Part shown: positions 7,221 to 13,674 of the stretch, one piece after another
How positions within the stretch are numbered: position 1 is the first letter of the stretch
Layout of the letters: every line of letters starts with the position of its first letter
Assembly: GCA_024680835.1 (NCBI GenBank)
Contig: JAILBP010000249.1
Span: forward strand, 1-15,023
DNA length: 15,023 nucleotides
Direction of reading: 5' to 3'
Source: RGIG6904 sp024680835
GTDB taxonomy: Bacteria > Bacillota > Clostridia > Lachnospirales > Lachnospiraceae
Made by a program: the position numbers and the translations under genes
Notes under the pieces: generated by a model
What the model was told of the DNA's origin: nothing
Databases searched by the model: none
The model's input: only the letters and a program-made list of their open reading frames with translations

Positions 7221-8420
7221 TCAGCTGATCTTACGCAGGATCTCGTCCACGATGGCTCCGGCCACCTCGTCCTTGGACATGAGAGGAAGCTCTTTGACAC
7301 CTGACTCCGTGATGATGGTGACCACATTTGTGTCCGTGCCGAAGCCCGCTCCCGGTGTTTTCAGGCTGTTGGCCACTATCATGTCAACGTTTTTGCGGTG
7401 AAGCTTGGCGATGGAATTCTCCAGAAGATTTTCCGTCTCCATTGAGAATCCGCAGATAAACTGATCAGCTCTCTTATTGACTCCCAGATAAGCCAATATA
7501 TCTTCCGTGCGCTCTAACCTGATGACGGCATCGCCATCGGTCTTTTTGATCTTCTCGGTCGAAGGCTCGGAAGGCCTGTAATCTGCCACAGCCGCAGCCT
7601 TTATGATGATGTCCGAAGAGTAAGCGTATTCCTTTACGGCTTCCGCCATGTCTGCTGCAGACTCAACGTTTATGAGATCCACAAATGGCGGCGCGGATAT
7701 GGATACCGGTCCGCTCACAAGTCTTACCTCCGCTCCCCTCATGGCAAGATTATAGGCCAGAGCATAGCCCATCTTTCCTGTGGAGTGATTGGTGATGAAC
7801 CTGACGGGATCTATGGCCTCTCTCGTGGGGCCCGCTGTGACTAACGCCGTCTTTCCCAGCAGATCCTTTGCGAAGACAGTCTCTTTCACAATGTACTGGA
7901 ACAGGACCTCGGGCTCCGGCATCCTGCCGTCTCCCGTGTCTCCGCAGGCCAGAAAGCCGCTGTCCGGCGAGATGATCTCATAGCCGTAGGACTTCAGCTT
8001 ACTGATATTGTCTTTGACTATAGGATTGTAAAACATTCCCGTATTCATGGCCGGTGATATGAGCTTCTTGCAGTTGCATGCCATGATGGTGGTAGTCAGC
8101 ATGTCATCAGCGATACCTGACGCGATCTTTCCGATGACATTGGCAGTGGCAGGCGCCACCAGAAACACATCCGCTTTTTTTGCCAGAGAGATGTGCTCCA
8201 CATTGTATTCGTGGGCTCTGTCAAAGGTGTCCGTGATGCACCTGTTATGTGTCAGAGTCTCAAATGTAATGGGGTTTATAAAATTAGTGGCGTTTTTGGT
8301 CATGATGACCTCAACATCAGCCCCTGCTTTGACCAGCATACTCGCTAACGACGCGATCTTGAAAGCCGCTATGGAGCCGGTCACACCCAGTACTACGCAT
8401 TTTCCCTTCAGTGATATCAT
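7221..8420 (-). CDS. coaBC: Bifunctional phosphopantothenoylcysteine decarboxylase / phosphopantothenate-cysteine ligase CoaBC
   Basis: CoaBC carries out two consecutive steps of CoA synthesis: joining cysteine to 4'-phosphopantothenate, then decarboxylating the product to 4'-phosphopantetheine. The N-terminal FMN-binding CoaC half has GVTGSIAAFK (12-21), the active-site His76 (VEHISLAKKAD), PAMN (123-126), and the flap cysteine Cys159 in GFLACGDTGDGRM. The CoaB half starts at about 188 with TALVTAGPTREAIDPVRF and the key Asn211 (TNHSTGKMG). KAAAVADYRP and GFSMET follow. The 399-residue length is normal. ATG shares ATGA with the panD stop codon, which suggests coupled translation and puts CoA synthesis directly behind pantothenate synthesis. 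The same reading frame stays open for 27 codons after the UGA stop, noted separately. Confidence 0.96.
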   Translation of the reverse strand: MISLKGKCVVLGVTGSIAAFKIASLASMLVKAGADVEVIMTKNATNFINPITFETLTHNRCITDTFDRAHEYNVEHISLAKKADVFLVAPATANVIGKIASGIADDMLTTTIMACNCKKLISPAMNTGMFYNPIVKDNISKLKSYGYEIISPDSGFLACGDTGDGRMPEPEVLFQYIVKETVFAKDLLGKTALVTAGPTREAIDPVRFITNHSTGKMGYALAYNLAMRGAEVRLVSGPVSISAPPFVDLINVESAADMAEAVKEYAYSSDIIIKAAAVADYRPSEPSTEKIKKTDGDAVIRLERTEDILAYLGVNKRADQFICGFSMETENLLENSIAKLHRKNVDMIVANSLKTPGAGFGTDTNVVTIITESGVKELPLMSKDEVAGAIVDEILRKIS

Positions 8421-8809
8421 ATAAGATCCTCAAGCCTCCCGTGCTTTTCATATCTTTTTACATCGACTATCTTATTATCTTCATCCACGAAAACAACCTT
8501 GGGCTGTTCAACCGCGATCTCATCCCGGGTCATAGCGGCATAAGCCATGATGATGACCTTATGTCCCACCCCGGCCATGTGGGCTGCGGCTCCGTTCAGG
8601 CAGATAATGCCGCTGCCCGGCTCGCCTTTGATGGTATAGGTTTCCAAACGTTTTCCGTTATCCACGTTCACAACCGCCACCTTTTCATATTCCAGGATCC
8701 CGGCGGCTTCCATGAGTTCTTCATCTATGGTGATGGAGCCCACGTAATCAAGCCTCGCCTCAGTTACCGTGGCTCTGTGTATCTTGCCGTGAAGCATTTC
8801 AAAAGTCAT
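8417..8809 (-). CDS. panD: Aspartate 1-decarboxylase proenzyme PanD
   Basis: PanD decarboxylates L-aspartate to beta-alanine, which PanC then uses. It is made as a proenzyme that cuts itself between Gly24 and Ser25 to create a pyruvoyl cofactor; GSIT at 24-27 is intact. Arg54 and Tyr58 (KRLETYT), Lys9, and the later GAAAHMAGVGHKVIIMAY segment are as in characterised family members. The length of 130 residues is normal. ATG has AGGAG about 7 nt upstream. The gene overlaps coaBC by 4 nt but is separated from panC by 256 bp, most of it a nested inverted repeat. Transcription of panD from panBC must therefore pass through this structure, unless a promoter that I could not find lies inside it. Confidence 0.96.
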   Translation of the reverse strand: MTFEMLHGKIHRATVTEARLDYVGSITIDEELMEAAGILEYEKVAVVNVDNGKRLETYTIKGEPGSGIICLNGAAAHMAGVGHKVIIMAYAAMTRDEIAVEQPKVVFVDEDNKIVDVKRYEKHGRLEDLI

Positions 8810-8830
8810 GATATATCTCCTAATTTAAAC

Positions 8831-9068
8831 AGTAACTAATTCGTTACTATTCACAGTCACTGTACATACATTCTACAGGCTCGCCCTGGCATCGGCAATC
8901 TGCTCAGCAAGCTGGCAGCCTTGCCTTGCCGGGCTTTACTGCCGCTGTCGCGGCTGCCTGTATCATGTATGTAAAGTGACTGATTCCAGCCAATATCAAG
9001 TAGAATACAGTCTGCTCAGCAAGCTGGCAGCCTGTATTCTACATGATATTGACTGTGAATAGTAACTA
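8831..9068. repeat. Nested compound inverted-repeat element between panC and panD
   Basis: The gap is built of ordered inverted repeats. Outer arms of 17 bp match perfectly (8843-8859 with 9050-9066). Inside are two side-by-side hairpins. Hairpin 1 pairs 8854-8871 with 8965-8982 (17 of 18) and continues with TACAGGC (8874-8880) and GCCTGTA (8956-8962). Hairpin 2 pairs 8991-9010 with 9032-9051 (19 of 20). Each hairpin interior contains the same 23-bp sequence in direct orientation (8899-8921 and 9011-9033). A further small palindrome, AGTAAC-TAATTC-GTTACT, lies at 8831-8848, and AGTAACTA recurs directly at 8831-8838 and 9061-9068. The element abuts the panC stop codon (9066-9068). It has no coding capacity that I can see and no T-run, so it is not a simple terminator. 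It looks like a MITE- or REP-like non-coding element. Confidence 0.85.
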
Positions 9069-9911
9069 TTGTGCAGAAAAGTTATCGATCAGCCTTGTCT
9101 TTCCGATATAGACCGCCATGGCGAAGAGGGTGTCACCCTCGATCTTATGGACAGGATCCATGGTGATGCCGTCCACTGCAGATACATAATCGATCTTCGC
9201 AAGAGGTTCGGCATTTATAATATCAGTCATGGCTTTCAGGATCTTATCTGCGTCGCGCTCGCCATCTTCCGCAAGCTTCTGTCCGGCAAATACCGCCTTT
9301 GAAAGGCATAACGCAGCCTTTCTCTCATCCGCATTCAGATAGGTATTGCGGGATGACTTTGCAAGCCCGTCCGCTTCCCTGACTATGGGGCAGCCGACTA
9401 TCTCGATGCCGTATGACATATCCTTTACCATCTTTTTGATGATGGCAAGCTGCTGTGCATCCTTCTGTCCAAAGAATGCCACATCCGGTGTCACGATATT
9501 GAACAGCTTTGAAACCACCGTGCAGACGCCCCTGAAGTGTATGGGTCTTGTCTTTCCGCAGAGCTGCTTTGGCATATCCGATAAGATCTCCACGAAAGTG
9601 GCGGCATTCTCGGAATACATTTCACTTACCTCCGGATGGAACACTAGGTCGCATCCGTGCTCCTCGAGGAGCTTTACATCATGGTCAAAGTCTCTGGGAT
9701 AGGTCTCAAGATCCTCCCCCGGTCCGAACTGTGTGGGATTTACGAAAACACTGGCTACCGTCCTGTCGCATCTCTTGACCGATGCATCCACAAGGCTTGC
9801 ATGTCCCTCGTGGAGATATCCCATGGTAGGCACAAGACCTACTGTAAGCCCCTGTTTTTTCCACTCTTTTACGCACTCTCTCACTTCATCTATGGTAACT
9901 GCTATCTTCAA
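9066..9911 (-). CDS. panC: Pantothenate synthetase (pantoate-beta-alanine ligase) PanC
   Basis: PanC joins pantoate and beta-alanine with ATP, through a pantoyl-adenylate, to make pantothenate. The 281-residue product has the HIGH-like segment PTMGYLHEGH (28-37), the pantoate-binding VFVNPTQFGPGEDLETYPRD (55-74), GQKDAQQ (148-154), and the KMSKS-like KSSRN (185-189). The C-terminal dimerisation domain is complete, and the length is typical. The start is TTG (9909-9911), with AGGAGG (9920-9925) 8 nt upstream. The first in-frame ATG lies at residue 30 inside the active-site motif, so TTG must be right. It follows panB after 57 bp with no terminator, so co-transcription is likely. The TAG stop touches the edge of the repeat element at 8831-9068. 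Confidence 0.96.
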   Translation of the reverse strand: MKIAVTIDEVRECVKEWKKQGLTVGLVPTMGYLHEGHASLVDASVKRCDRTVASVFVNPTQFGPGEDLETYPRDFDHDVKLLEEHGCDLVFHPEVSEMYSENAATFVEILSDMPKQLCGKTRPIHFRGVCTVVSKLFNIVTPDVAFFGQKDAQQLAIIKKMVKDMSYGIEIVGCPIVREADGLAKSSRNTYLNADERKAALCLSKAVFAGQKLAEDGERDADKILKAMTDIINAEPLAKIDYVSAVDGITMDPVHKIEGDTLFAMAVYIGKTRLIDNFSAQ

Positions 9912-9968
9912 CTTTTTTGCCTCCTGCTGTTAAAATATGAATCTTCCGACTAGTATTTCCGTCCGGAC

Positions 9969-10814
9969 TTATTTAAGTTCTGCCTTCAATGATCTGTAAA
10001 AATCATCACTGCAGTCGCTCTTTGAAAATGTATATTCCTCTGTGGGGAAGGATGAATCCTTAACCGCGCTCATATATGCCTTTACAGCGCCGTCCATCTG
10101 CTCACCGATCTCCGCAAATCTCCTGACGAATTTCGGAGTTCTCTCGAAGAGTCCCATCATATCCTGCCATACCAGAACCTGTCCGTCGCACACATTACCT
10201 GCGCCGATGCCGATGGTGATGATGTCGAGGCTCTCAGTGATAAGCGCTGCAAGCCTTGGCGGAACACATTCCAATGTCACGGCAAACGCGCCTGCTTCCT
10301 GAACCGCCAGCGCATCCTCAAACACTCTCCTGGCATTCGCCTCTCCTTTGCCCTGAACTTTGAATCCGCCCATTGCATTGACAGACTGCGGCGTCATGCC
10401 TATATGTGCCACCACAGGTATTCCCGCTTCGGTTATGGCTCTTATCTGCGGGCAAACGCTCTTTCCGCCCTCAAGCTTTACGGAAGCCGCTCCCGTCTCC
10501 TTCATGATGCGTCCGGCATTTTCCAGCGCCTGTGCAGGTGATATCTGATAGCTCATGAACGGCATATCCACCGTCACAAAAGTATCATGGCATGCCCTGC
10601 AAACGCTCCTGCCGTAGACTATCATCTCATCCACGGTCACCGGCAATGTGTCCGCATATCCCTGCATGGTCATGCCCAGGGAATCACCGACTAAGATCAT
10701 ATCAATGCCAGCCTTCTCAAAAATAGAGGCTGTGGTATGATCATAGCAGGTTATCTGCGCGATCTTCTCACCGTTTTGTTTCATTTCCTGTAAGGTTTTG
10801 ACTGTTTTCTTCAT
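9969..10814 (-). CDS. panB: 3-methyl-2-oxobutanoate hydroxymethyltransferase PanB (ketopantoate hydroxymethyltransferase)
   Basis: PanB transfers a one-carbon unit from 5,10-methylenetetrahydrofolate to alpha-ketoisovalerate, giving ketopantoate. This is the first committed step toward pantothenate. The 281-residue protein has the metal and substrate residues of the family: GDSLG with Asp44, DMPF with Asp83, KLEGG with Lys113 and Glu115, and Glu182 in TLECVP. GIGAG (203-207) is also present. The ATG is preceded by AAAGGAGGT (10820-10828), a full-length Shine-Dalgarno sequence. panB opens the panB-panC-panD-coaBC series. The upstream gap of 265 bp contains a hairpin near the gene (10863-10886) that could be regulatory; I found no clear promoter there. 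The next enzyme, ketopantoate reductase, is not encoded in the window. Confidence 0.96.
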   Translation of the reverse strand: MKKTVKTLQEMKQNGEKIAQITCYDHTTASIFEKAGIDMILVGDSLGMTMQGYADTLPVTVDEMIVYGRSVCRACHDTFVTVDMPFMSYQISPAQALENAGRIMKETGAASVKLEGGKSVCPQIRAITEAGIPVVAHIGMTPQSVNAMGGFKVQGKGEANARRVFEDALAVQEAGAFAVTLECVPPRLAALITESLDIITIGIGAGNVCDGQVLVWQDMMGLFERTPKFVRRFAEIGEQMDGAVKAYMSAVKDSSFPTEEYTFSKSDCSDDFYRSLKAELK

Positions 10815-10862
10815 ATCTTACCTCCTTTGATCTCTAAGCCGTTCCGGCGGCATGCCTGTATA

Positions 10863-10886
10863 TCAGATCATTCATAAAAGACCTGA
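10863..10886 (-). promoter_or_regulatory. Stem-loop in the panB 5' leader, candidate regulatory RNA
   Basis: On the minus strand TCAGGTC (10880-10886) pairs with GATCTGA (10863-10869), with one G-U pair and a 10-nt loop, about 50 nt before the panB start. A smaller GCCG/CGGC hairpin lies closer to the gene. A pan RNA motif (hairpins with bulged adenosines) is known upstream of panB, panC and panD in some Firmicutes. I cannot confirm that this is one. Confidence 0.3.
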
Positions 10887-10947
10887 CTCAACAGATTGCC
10901 TTACTCCCGCCATCCGGTTTTTTTATTTATAAGCAGATGACACAAAA

Positions 10948-10996
10948 GATCCGCCGACACCCACGCAGTCGAAAAGCCGTCAGGGCGCAGCGGATC
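10948..10996 (-). terminator. Weak terminator-like hairpin downstream of the type IV permease gene
   Basis: Minus-strand GATCCGCTG (10988-10996) can pair with CGGCGGATC (10948-10956), one pair being a wobble. The loop is 31 nt and the stem is followed by TTTTGTG. The long loop and short T-run make this a poor intrinsic terminator. It is the only candidate between the permease gene and panB. It lies inside short open reading frames that are discussed in the findings. Confidence 0.25.
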
Positions 10997-11079
10997 CACC
11001 AATGATAGAATGTTTCGGTATCGTCCGTAAAAGGTACAATCCGCTTTTTATATTGCAGCATCATCTGCTGTTTGTCATA

Positions 11080-11973
11080 TTATGCCGGAGAGACATCGCT
11101 CCCCTCGTCCGGGGCCGTAATGCTCTCTACCACTCCGGTCTCCGGTGCATCCGACGCATCCGCGTCCTCACCGGTATCCTGATACCAGATCTCATCCTCA
11201 ACCCTCATGAACTTGGGTTTGTACATGAGTCTGATCTTATCCATCAATGCCTTATATTTTATGGATTTGAATCCCGGGCGTCTCAAGTATCTTGTCTCGA
11301 TCTCCAAAAACTTTCTGTTGACGTTCTTGGCTTTGACTAAGATCTCCTGCCCTTTTCTGACTACGACAAAGCGCTCAAGCTTGTCCTTTTTCTCATTGAG
11401 AACGTCCAGCTTGTCCTCCACGTACCCGTCCCAGGCATCGTAGAGCTCCCTGCACTTTCTGTTGAGATTGCACATGCTGATAAAGGTAAAGCCCGCATCC
11501 AGCAAAAAGATCACCAAAAACAGTACGCCAAGTCCCAGCCTTACATCCGGTGGAATCCTGTAAACCTGTCCCAAAAAAAACGGATGACCCACCTTTATGA
11601 AAAACGTGATGGCAATCCCGAAAAACAGGGATGAAGGCACGCTCACGCGACCGTTGATATTGAAGGGATAGTAGGAATAATCCCAATACCTTGCATCAAA
11701 CATCTTCTCCAGAACATAGGATGTTATATACTCTATCACGGTGCACACCATTGCTGATACCATCACCAGCTTAAAGGTGCTCTCTATGCCGCCCATAAGA
11801 TATTCACTTGCAAAAAATCCCACTCCGTATATGGGGCAGTACGGTCCTATAAAATAGCCTCTGTTCATGAATCTCCCCTGTTCACACAGAGAAAAAATAC
11901 TGGATTCATAAGCCCATCCTATAAAACAGTACAGCATCATCAGTATGGAGAAAACACAAAATTTATCTAACAT
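11080..11973 (-). CDS. Putative ABC-transporter type IV family integral membrane protein
   Basis: This is a 297-residue membrane protein of the family named putative ABC-transporter type IV, whose function is not established. About five hydrophobic segments can be seen, near residues 4-25, 40-60, 66-86, 112-130 and 145-168. Family signatures are GRFMNRGYFIGPYCPIYG (33-50) and the stretch E81-TS-E89-WDYS (97-100) followed by NINGR (105-109). The C-terminal third is soluble, charged and probably coiled (about 170-235), ending in an acidic tail rich in Asp, Ala and Thr. I use ATG at 11971-11973: it follows GAGG by 5 nt and forms an ATGTTAG overlap with the stop of the HD gene. No ATP-binding subunit is nearby, so the transporter name should not be taken literally. 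Tight coupling suggests it works with the HD protein. Confidence 0.85.
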   Translation of the reverse strand: MLDKFCVFSILMMLYCFIGWAYESSIFSLCEQGRFMNRGYFIGPYCPIYGVGFFASEYLMGGIESTFKLVMVSAMVCTVIEYITSYVLEKMFDARYWDYSYYPFNINGRVSVPSSLFFGIAITFFIKVGHPFFLGQVYRIPPDVRLGLGVLFLVIFLLDAGFTFISMCNLNRKCRELYDAWDGYVEDKLDVLNEKKDKLERFVVVRKGQEILVKAKNVNRKFLEIETRYLRRPGFKSIKYKALMDKIRLMYKPKFMRVEDEIWYQDTGEDADASDAPETGVVESITAPDEGSDVSPA

Positions 11974-12452
11974 CGCGTCCTCGATCTCTTCCCCGCAAGA
12001 GTCTCCCTCAGTGCGCATATCTTATCCGACAGGCACAGCAACACGCCCTCTCTGTATCGCGGCGGTATCGGGGTGAGGGGAAACATGTGTCTTAATATCA
12101 TGTTCTTTTCCCGGTCACTTAAGTCCAGATCTTTGCAGGCCTCATTGAGAGCCTTTTTGGGATGTGTAAAACCGTGTATTGAATTCGCCCAGCTCTTCTC
12201 ATGCCAATCGTACATAAAATAATCATGAAGCAGAGCGCCGCGCACCAGCTCGTCCTCATTAACCTTAATATTCAGACGGTCCGCTATATAATATGCCGTG
12301 TAAGCCACCTGCAGACAATGCCTCAAAACCGTAGTGCTCCCGTGCTGGGTGAAATTGCGGCACTCCCTGAGCCTTGACTGTCTTGCAGTCTCAGACAGGA
12401 TACAGCGAAACTTTATCTCTTTTTCAGGGGGAAGCTTTTTAACTTTTTTCAT
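11967..12452 (-). CDS. HD-domain phosphohydrolase-like protein
   Basis: A 161-residue soluble protein with a complete HD metal-binding pattern: His45 (TVLRHCLQVAY), His76-Asp77 (GALLHDYFMYDWH) and Asp143 (LSDKICAL). Additional histidines at 84, 93, 97 and 122 may join the metal site. HD proteins hydrolyse phosphate esters, often nucleotides; the substrate here is unknown. The start at 12450-12452 (MKKVKKLPPEKEIKF) is preferred although the binding site GGTGA is weak. An extension to 12509 would run back through the terminator hairpin and past the probable promoter start. The gene ends in a 7-nt overlap with the membrane protein gene, so the two are surely co-translated. The pairing suggests a membrane-associated role, which is inference. 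Confidence 0.85.
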   Translation of the reverse strand: MKKVKKLPPEKEIKFRCILSETARQSRLRECRNFTQHGSTTVLRHCLQVAYTAYYIADRLNIKVNEDELVRGALLHDYFMYDWHEKSWANSIHGFTHPKKALNEACKDLDLSDREKNMILRHMFPLTPIPPRYREGVLLCLSDKICALRETLAGKRSRTRC

Positions 12453-12483
12453 GTTATCACCGGGTAGTAATCTGCAACCAAAA

Positions 12484-12520
12484 AGTCCTGCCTTTTGAGG
12501 GTTCCCCAAAAGACAGGACT
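12484..12520 (-). terminator. Intrinsic terminator of the hflKC unit
   Basis: AGTCCTG (12484-12490) pairs with CAGGACT (12514-12520), then CTTTTG (12492-12497) with CAAAAG (12507-12512), then GG with CC around a 3-nt loop; two single mismatches interrupt the stem. In the minus direction the stem is followed by TTTT (12483-12480 region), as expected for rho-independent termination after hflC. The hairpin lies directly downstream of a probable promoter for the HD gene. Confidence 0.85.
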
Positions 12521-12549
12521 ATTTTACAGCACCGATAAACAATATTCAA
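12521..12549 (-). promoter_or_regulatory. Probable promoter of the HD/permease unit, abutting the hflC terminator
   Basis: On the minus strand TTGAAT (12544-12549), a 17-nt spacer and TAAAAT (12521-12526) fit sigma-A promoter rules. Start of transcription would be about 12513-12515, which is at the inner edge of the outer 5' arm of the terminator stem. Transcripts from here would therefore lack most of that arm and could not form the full terminator. Confidence 0.55.
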
Positions 12550-12593
12550 TAGTTATTGTGCTGTTTATTACATTTGCAGACAACCCGTTTTCG

Positions 12594-13619
12594 TCACTGT
12601 GCCCCGTTGAATATCTCGGCAACAGGGTTGTTTGAATCGATGAACAGAGTCGTATTTCCCTTTGTAACCGAAGACTTCAGCGTATCAAGCTCAAGACTGA
12701 AATTGTAGAAATCCGCTTTTCCCTCGTCATTGTAGGCCTCTGACAATATTCTCATGTATTCTGCCTCGCCCTCTGCTACAGTTGCTTCCGCTGTGGCTTT
12801 TGCCTCGGACAGCATCACTGTAACTTCAGCGTCGGTAGTATTCTTGATGACCTGTGCCTCTGACTCGCCCTGTGCTTTGTATGCAGCTGCTATGTTATTA
12901 CGCTCGGTGATCATTCGTCTGTAAACAGCTTCCTTATTCTCATCCGGGAGATCCAGAACCTTGATCTTGATATCCTTGATGCGGATACCGTACTGATCGC
13001 ACTGGTCACCCACACAGTTTAAGAGTCTGTCGGAGATCACGATAACTTCAGGCTTTGCTTCGCTATCTGTCTTGATGACCTCTCCGTTCTCATCCGTAGC
13101 CTGTGACTCGATATCGTTGATCTCAACATCATCCCTGCCGGACTCCGTAGCCACAATGGCCATGGCTGTGTCACGACTTGCTATGAGCTCTTCCTGCGAC
13201 ATGCTGGAGATGGTGGTCTTTAATGCGTTATATACGATGACATCGATACGTCCCTGCGCGGTTGTGGTGCTGGCATTAAGGGACTGTGTGTATTTTTTGG
13301 CATCGGTGATGTTCCATAAAACATAGGCATCCACGATCATTGTCTTCTTATCGCTGGTGATAGCCTCCGAATCCGGAAGGTCGTATATCTGCATAGCCTT
13401 CGGAACCGAGCTCACGGTCTGCACGAAAGGTATCTTCACCCTGAGACCCGCTGTATCGTTGGTCTCTATGATACGACCGAACTGCTTTAACACTGTGTAT
13501 TCATTCTCAGCCGTGGTGTACAGGGTATTGGTCAGTATGATGAATGTGAGCACTGCTACGATAAAGGCTACCACAGGCAATACAGCACTCTTTCCTTTTT
13601 TCTTTTCATTTGTTTCCAT
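12594..13619 (-). CDS. hflC: SPFH-domain membrane protein HflC
   Basis: HflC is a stomatin/prohibitin-type protein. In E. coli it pairs with HflK into a large membrane cage that surrounds and modulates the FtsH protease. The 341-residue product has a short N-terminal tail, one membrane segment (about 11-33), the SPFH domain beginning at TAENEYTVLKQFGRI (36-50), and GLRVKIPFVQTV (58-69). A long charged helical region follows (ESEAQVIKN, MLSEAKATAEATVAEGEAEYMRILSEAY). An insertion rich in Asp and Glu (about 165-195) lies where HflC of other species also carries an insert. The ATG at 13617-13619 has GGAGG 6 nt upstream. A TTG start at 13634 would include that binding site in the coding region and is rejected. 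The gene is 55 bp after hflK and is followed by the strong terminator at 12484-12520. Confidence 0.9.
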   Translation of the reverse strand: METNEKKKGKSAVLPVVAFIVAVLTFIILTNTLYTTAENEYTVLKQFGRIIETNDTAGLRVKIPFVQTVSSVPKAMQIYDLPDSEAITSDKKTMIVDAYVLWNITDAKKYTQSLNASTTTAQGRIDVIVYNALKTTISSMSQEELIASRDTAMAIVATESGRDDVEINDIESQATDENGEVIKTDSEAKPEVIVISDRLLNCVGDQCDQYGIRIKDIKIKVLDLPDENKEAVYRRMITERNNIAAAYKAQGESEAQVIKNTTDAEVTVMLSEAKATAEATVAEGEAEYMRILSEAYNDEGKADFYNFSLELDTLKSSVTKGNTTLFIDSNNPVAEIFNGAQ

Positions 13620-13674
13620 AATATTCCTCCGCAAAATATATATATCAACGCATCATGATCCCCGGCTATCCGGC

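Larger units (their letters stand above)
10815..11079. other. Gap between the type IV permease gene and panB with unexplained short open frames
   Basis: The panB-proximal part (10815-10926) holds the panB binding site and stem-loop. The distal part (10927-11064) is richer in G+C and can be read on the minus strand in two frames. A 45-codon frame starts with ATG at 11064. A second frame without a good start contains VDPLRPDGFSTAWVSADLL. Neither has a recognisable binding site, and I do not recognise either product. The stretch also contains the GATCCGC/GCGGATC inverted repeat. It may be a gene remnant or a dispersed repeat. Confidence 0.4.

Noticed and set aside
8810..9065. Intrinsic terminator splitting panBC from panD-coaBC
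   Set aside because: The hairpins are strong but no T-run follows them in the minus direction, so rho-independent termination is not supported.
8831..9068. CRISPR array, because of repeated 23-bp units
   Set aside because: There are only two copies, set within inverted arms, with no regular spacers and no cas genes.
10911..10930. Terminator for plus-strand transcription (CCGG followed by a T-run)
   Set aside because: No stable hairpin precedes the T-run and no plus-strand gene exists nearby.
11974..12018. Longer start for the type IV membrane protein at 12018
   Set aside because: The extra 15 residues are the charged end of the HD gene in another frame. ATG at 11973 has a GAGG site and gives the usual membrane start.
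12453..12509. Longer start for the HD protein at 12509
   Set aside because: The extra codons would be read from the hflC terminator stem and would need a transcript starting upstream of the likely promoter start.
13620..13634. TTG start for HflC at 13634
   Set aside because: It would place the GGAGG binding site of the ATG at 13617-13619 inside the coding region.
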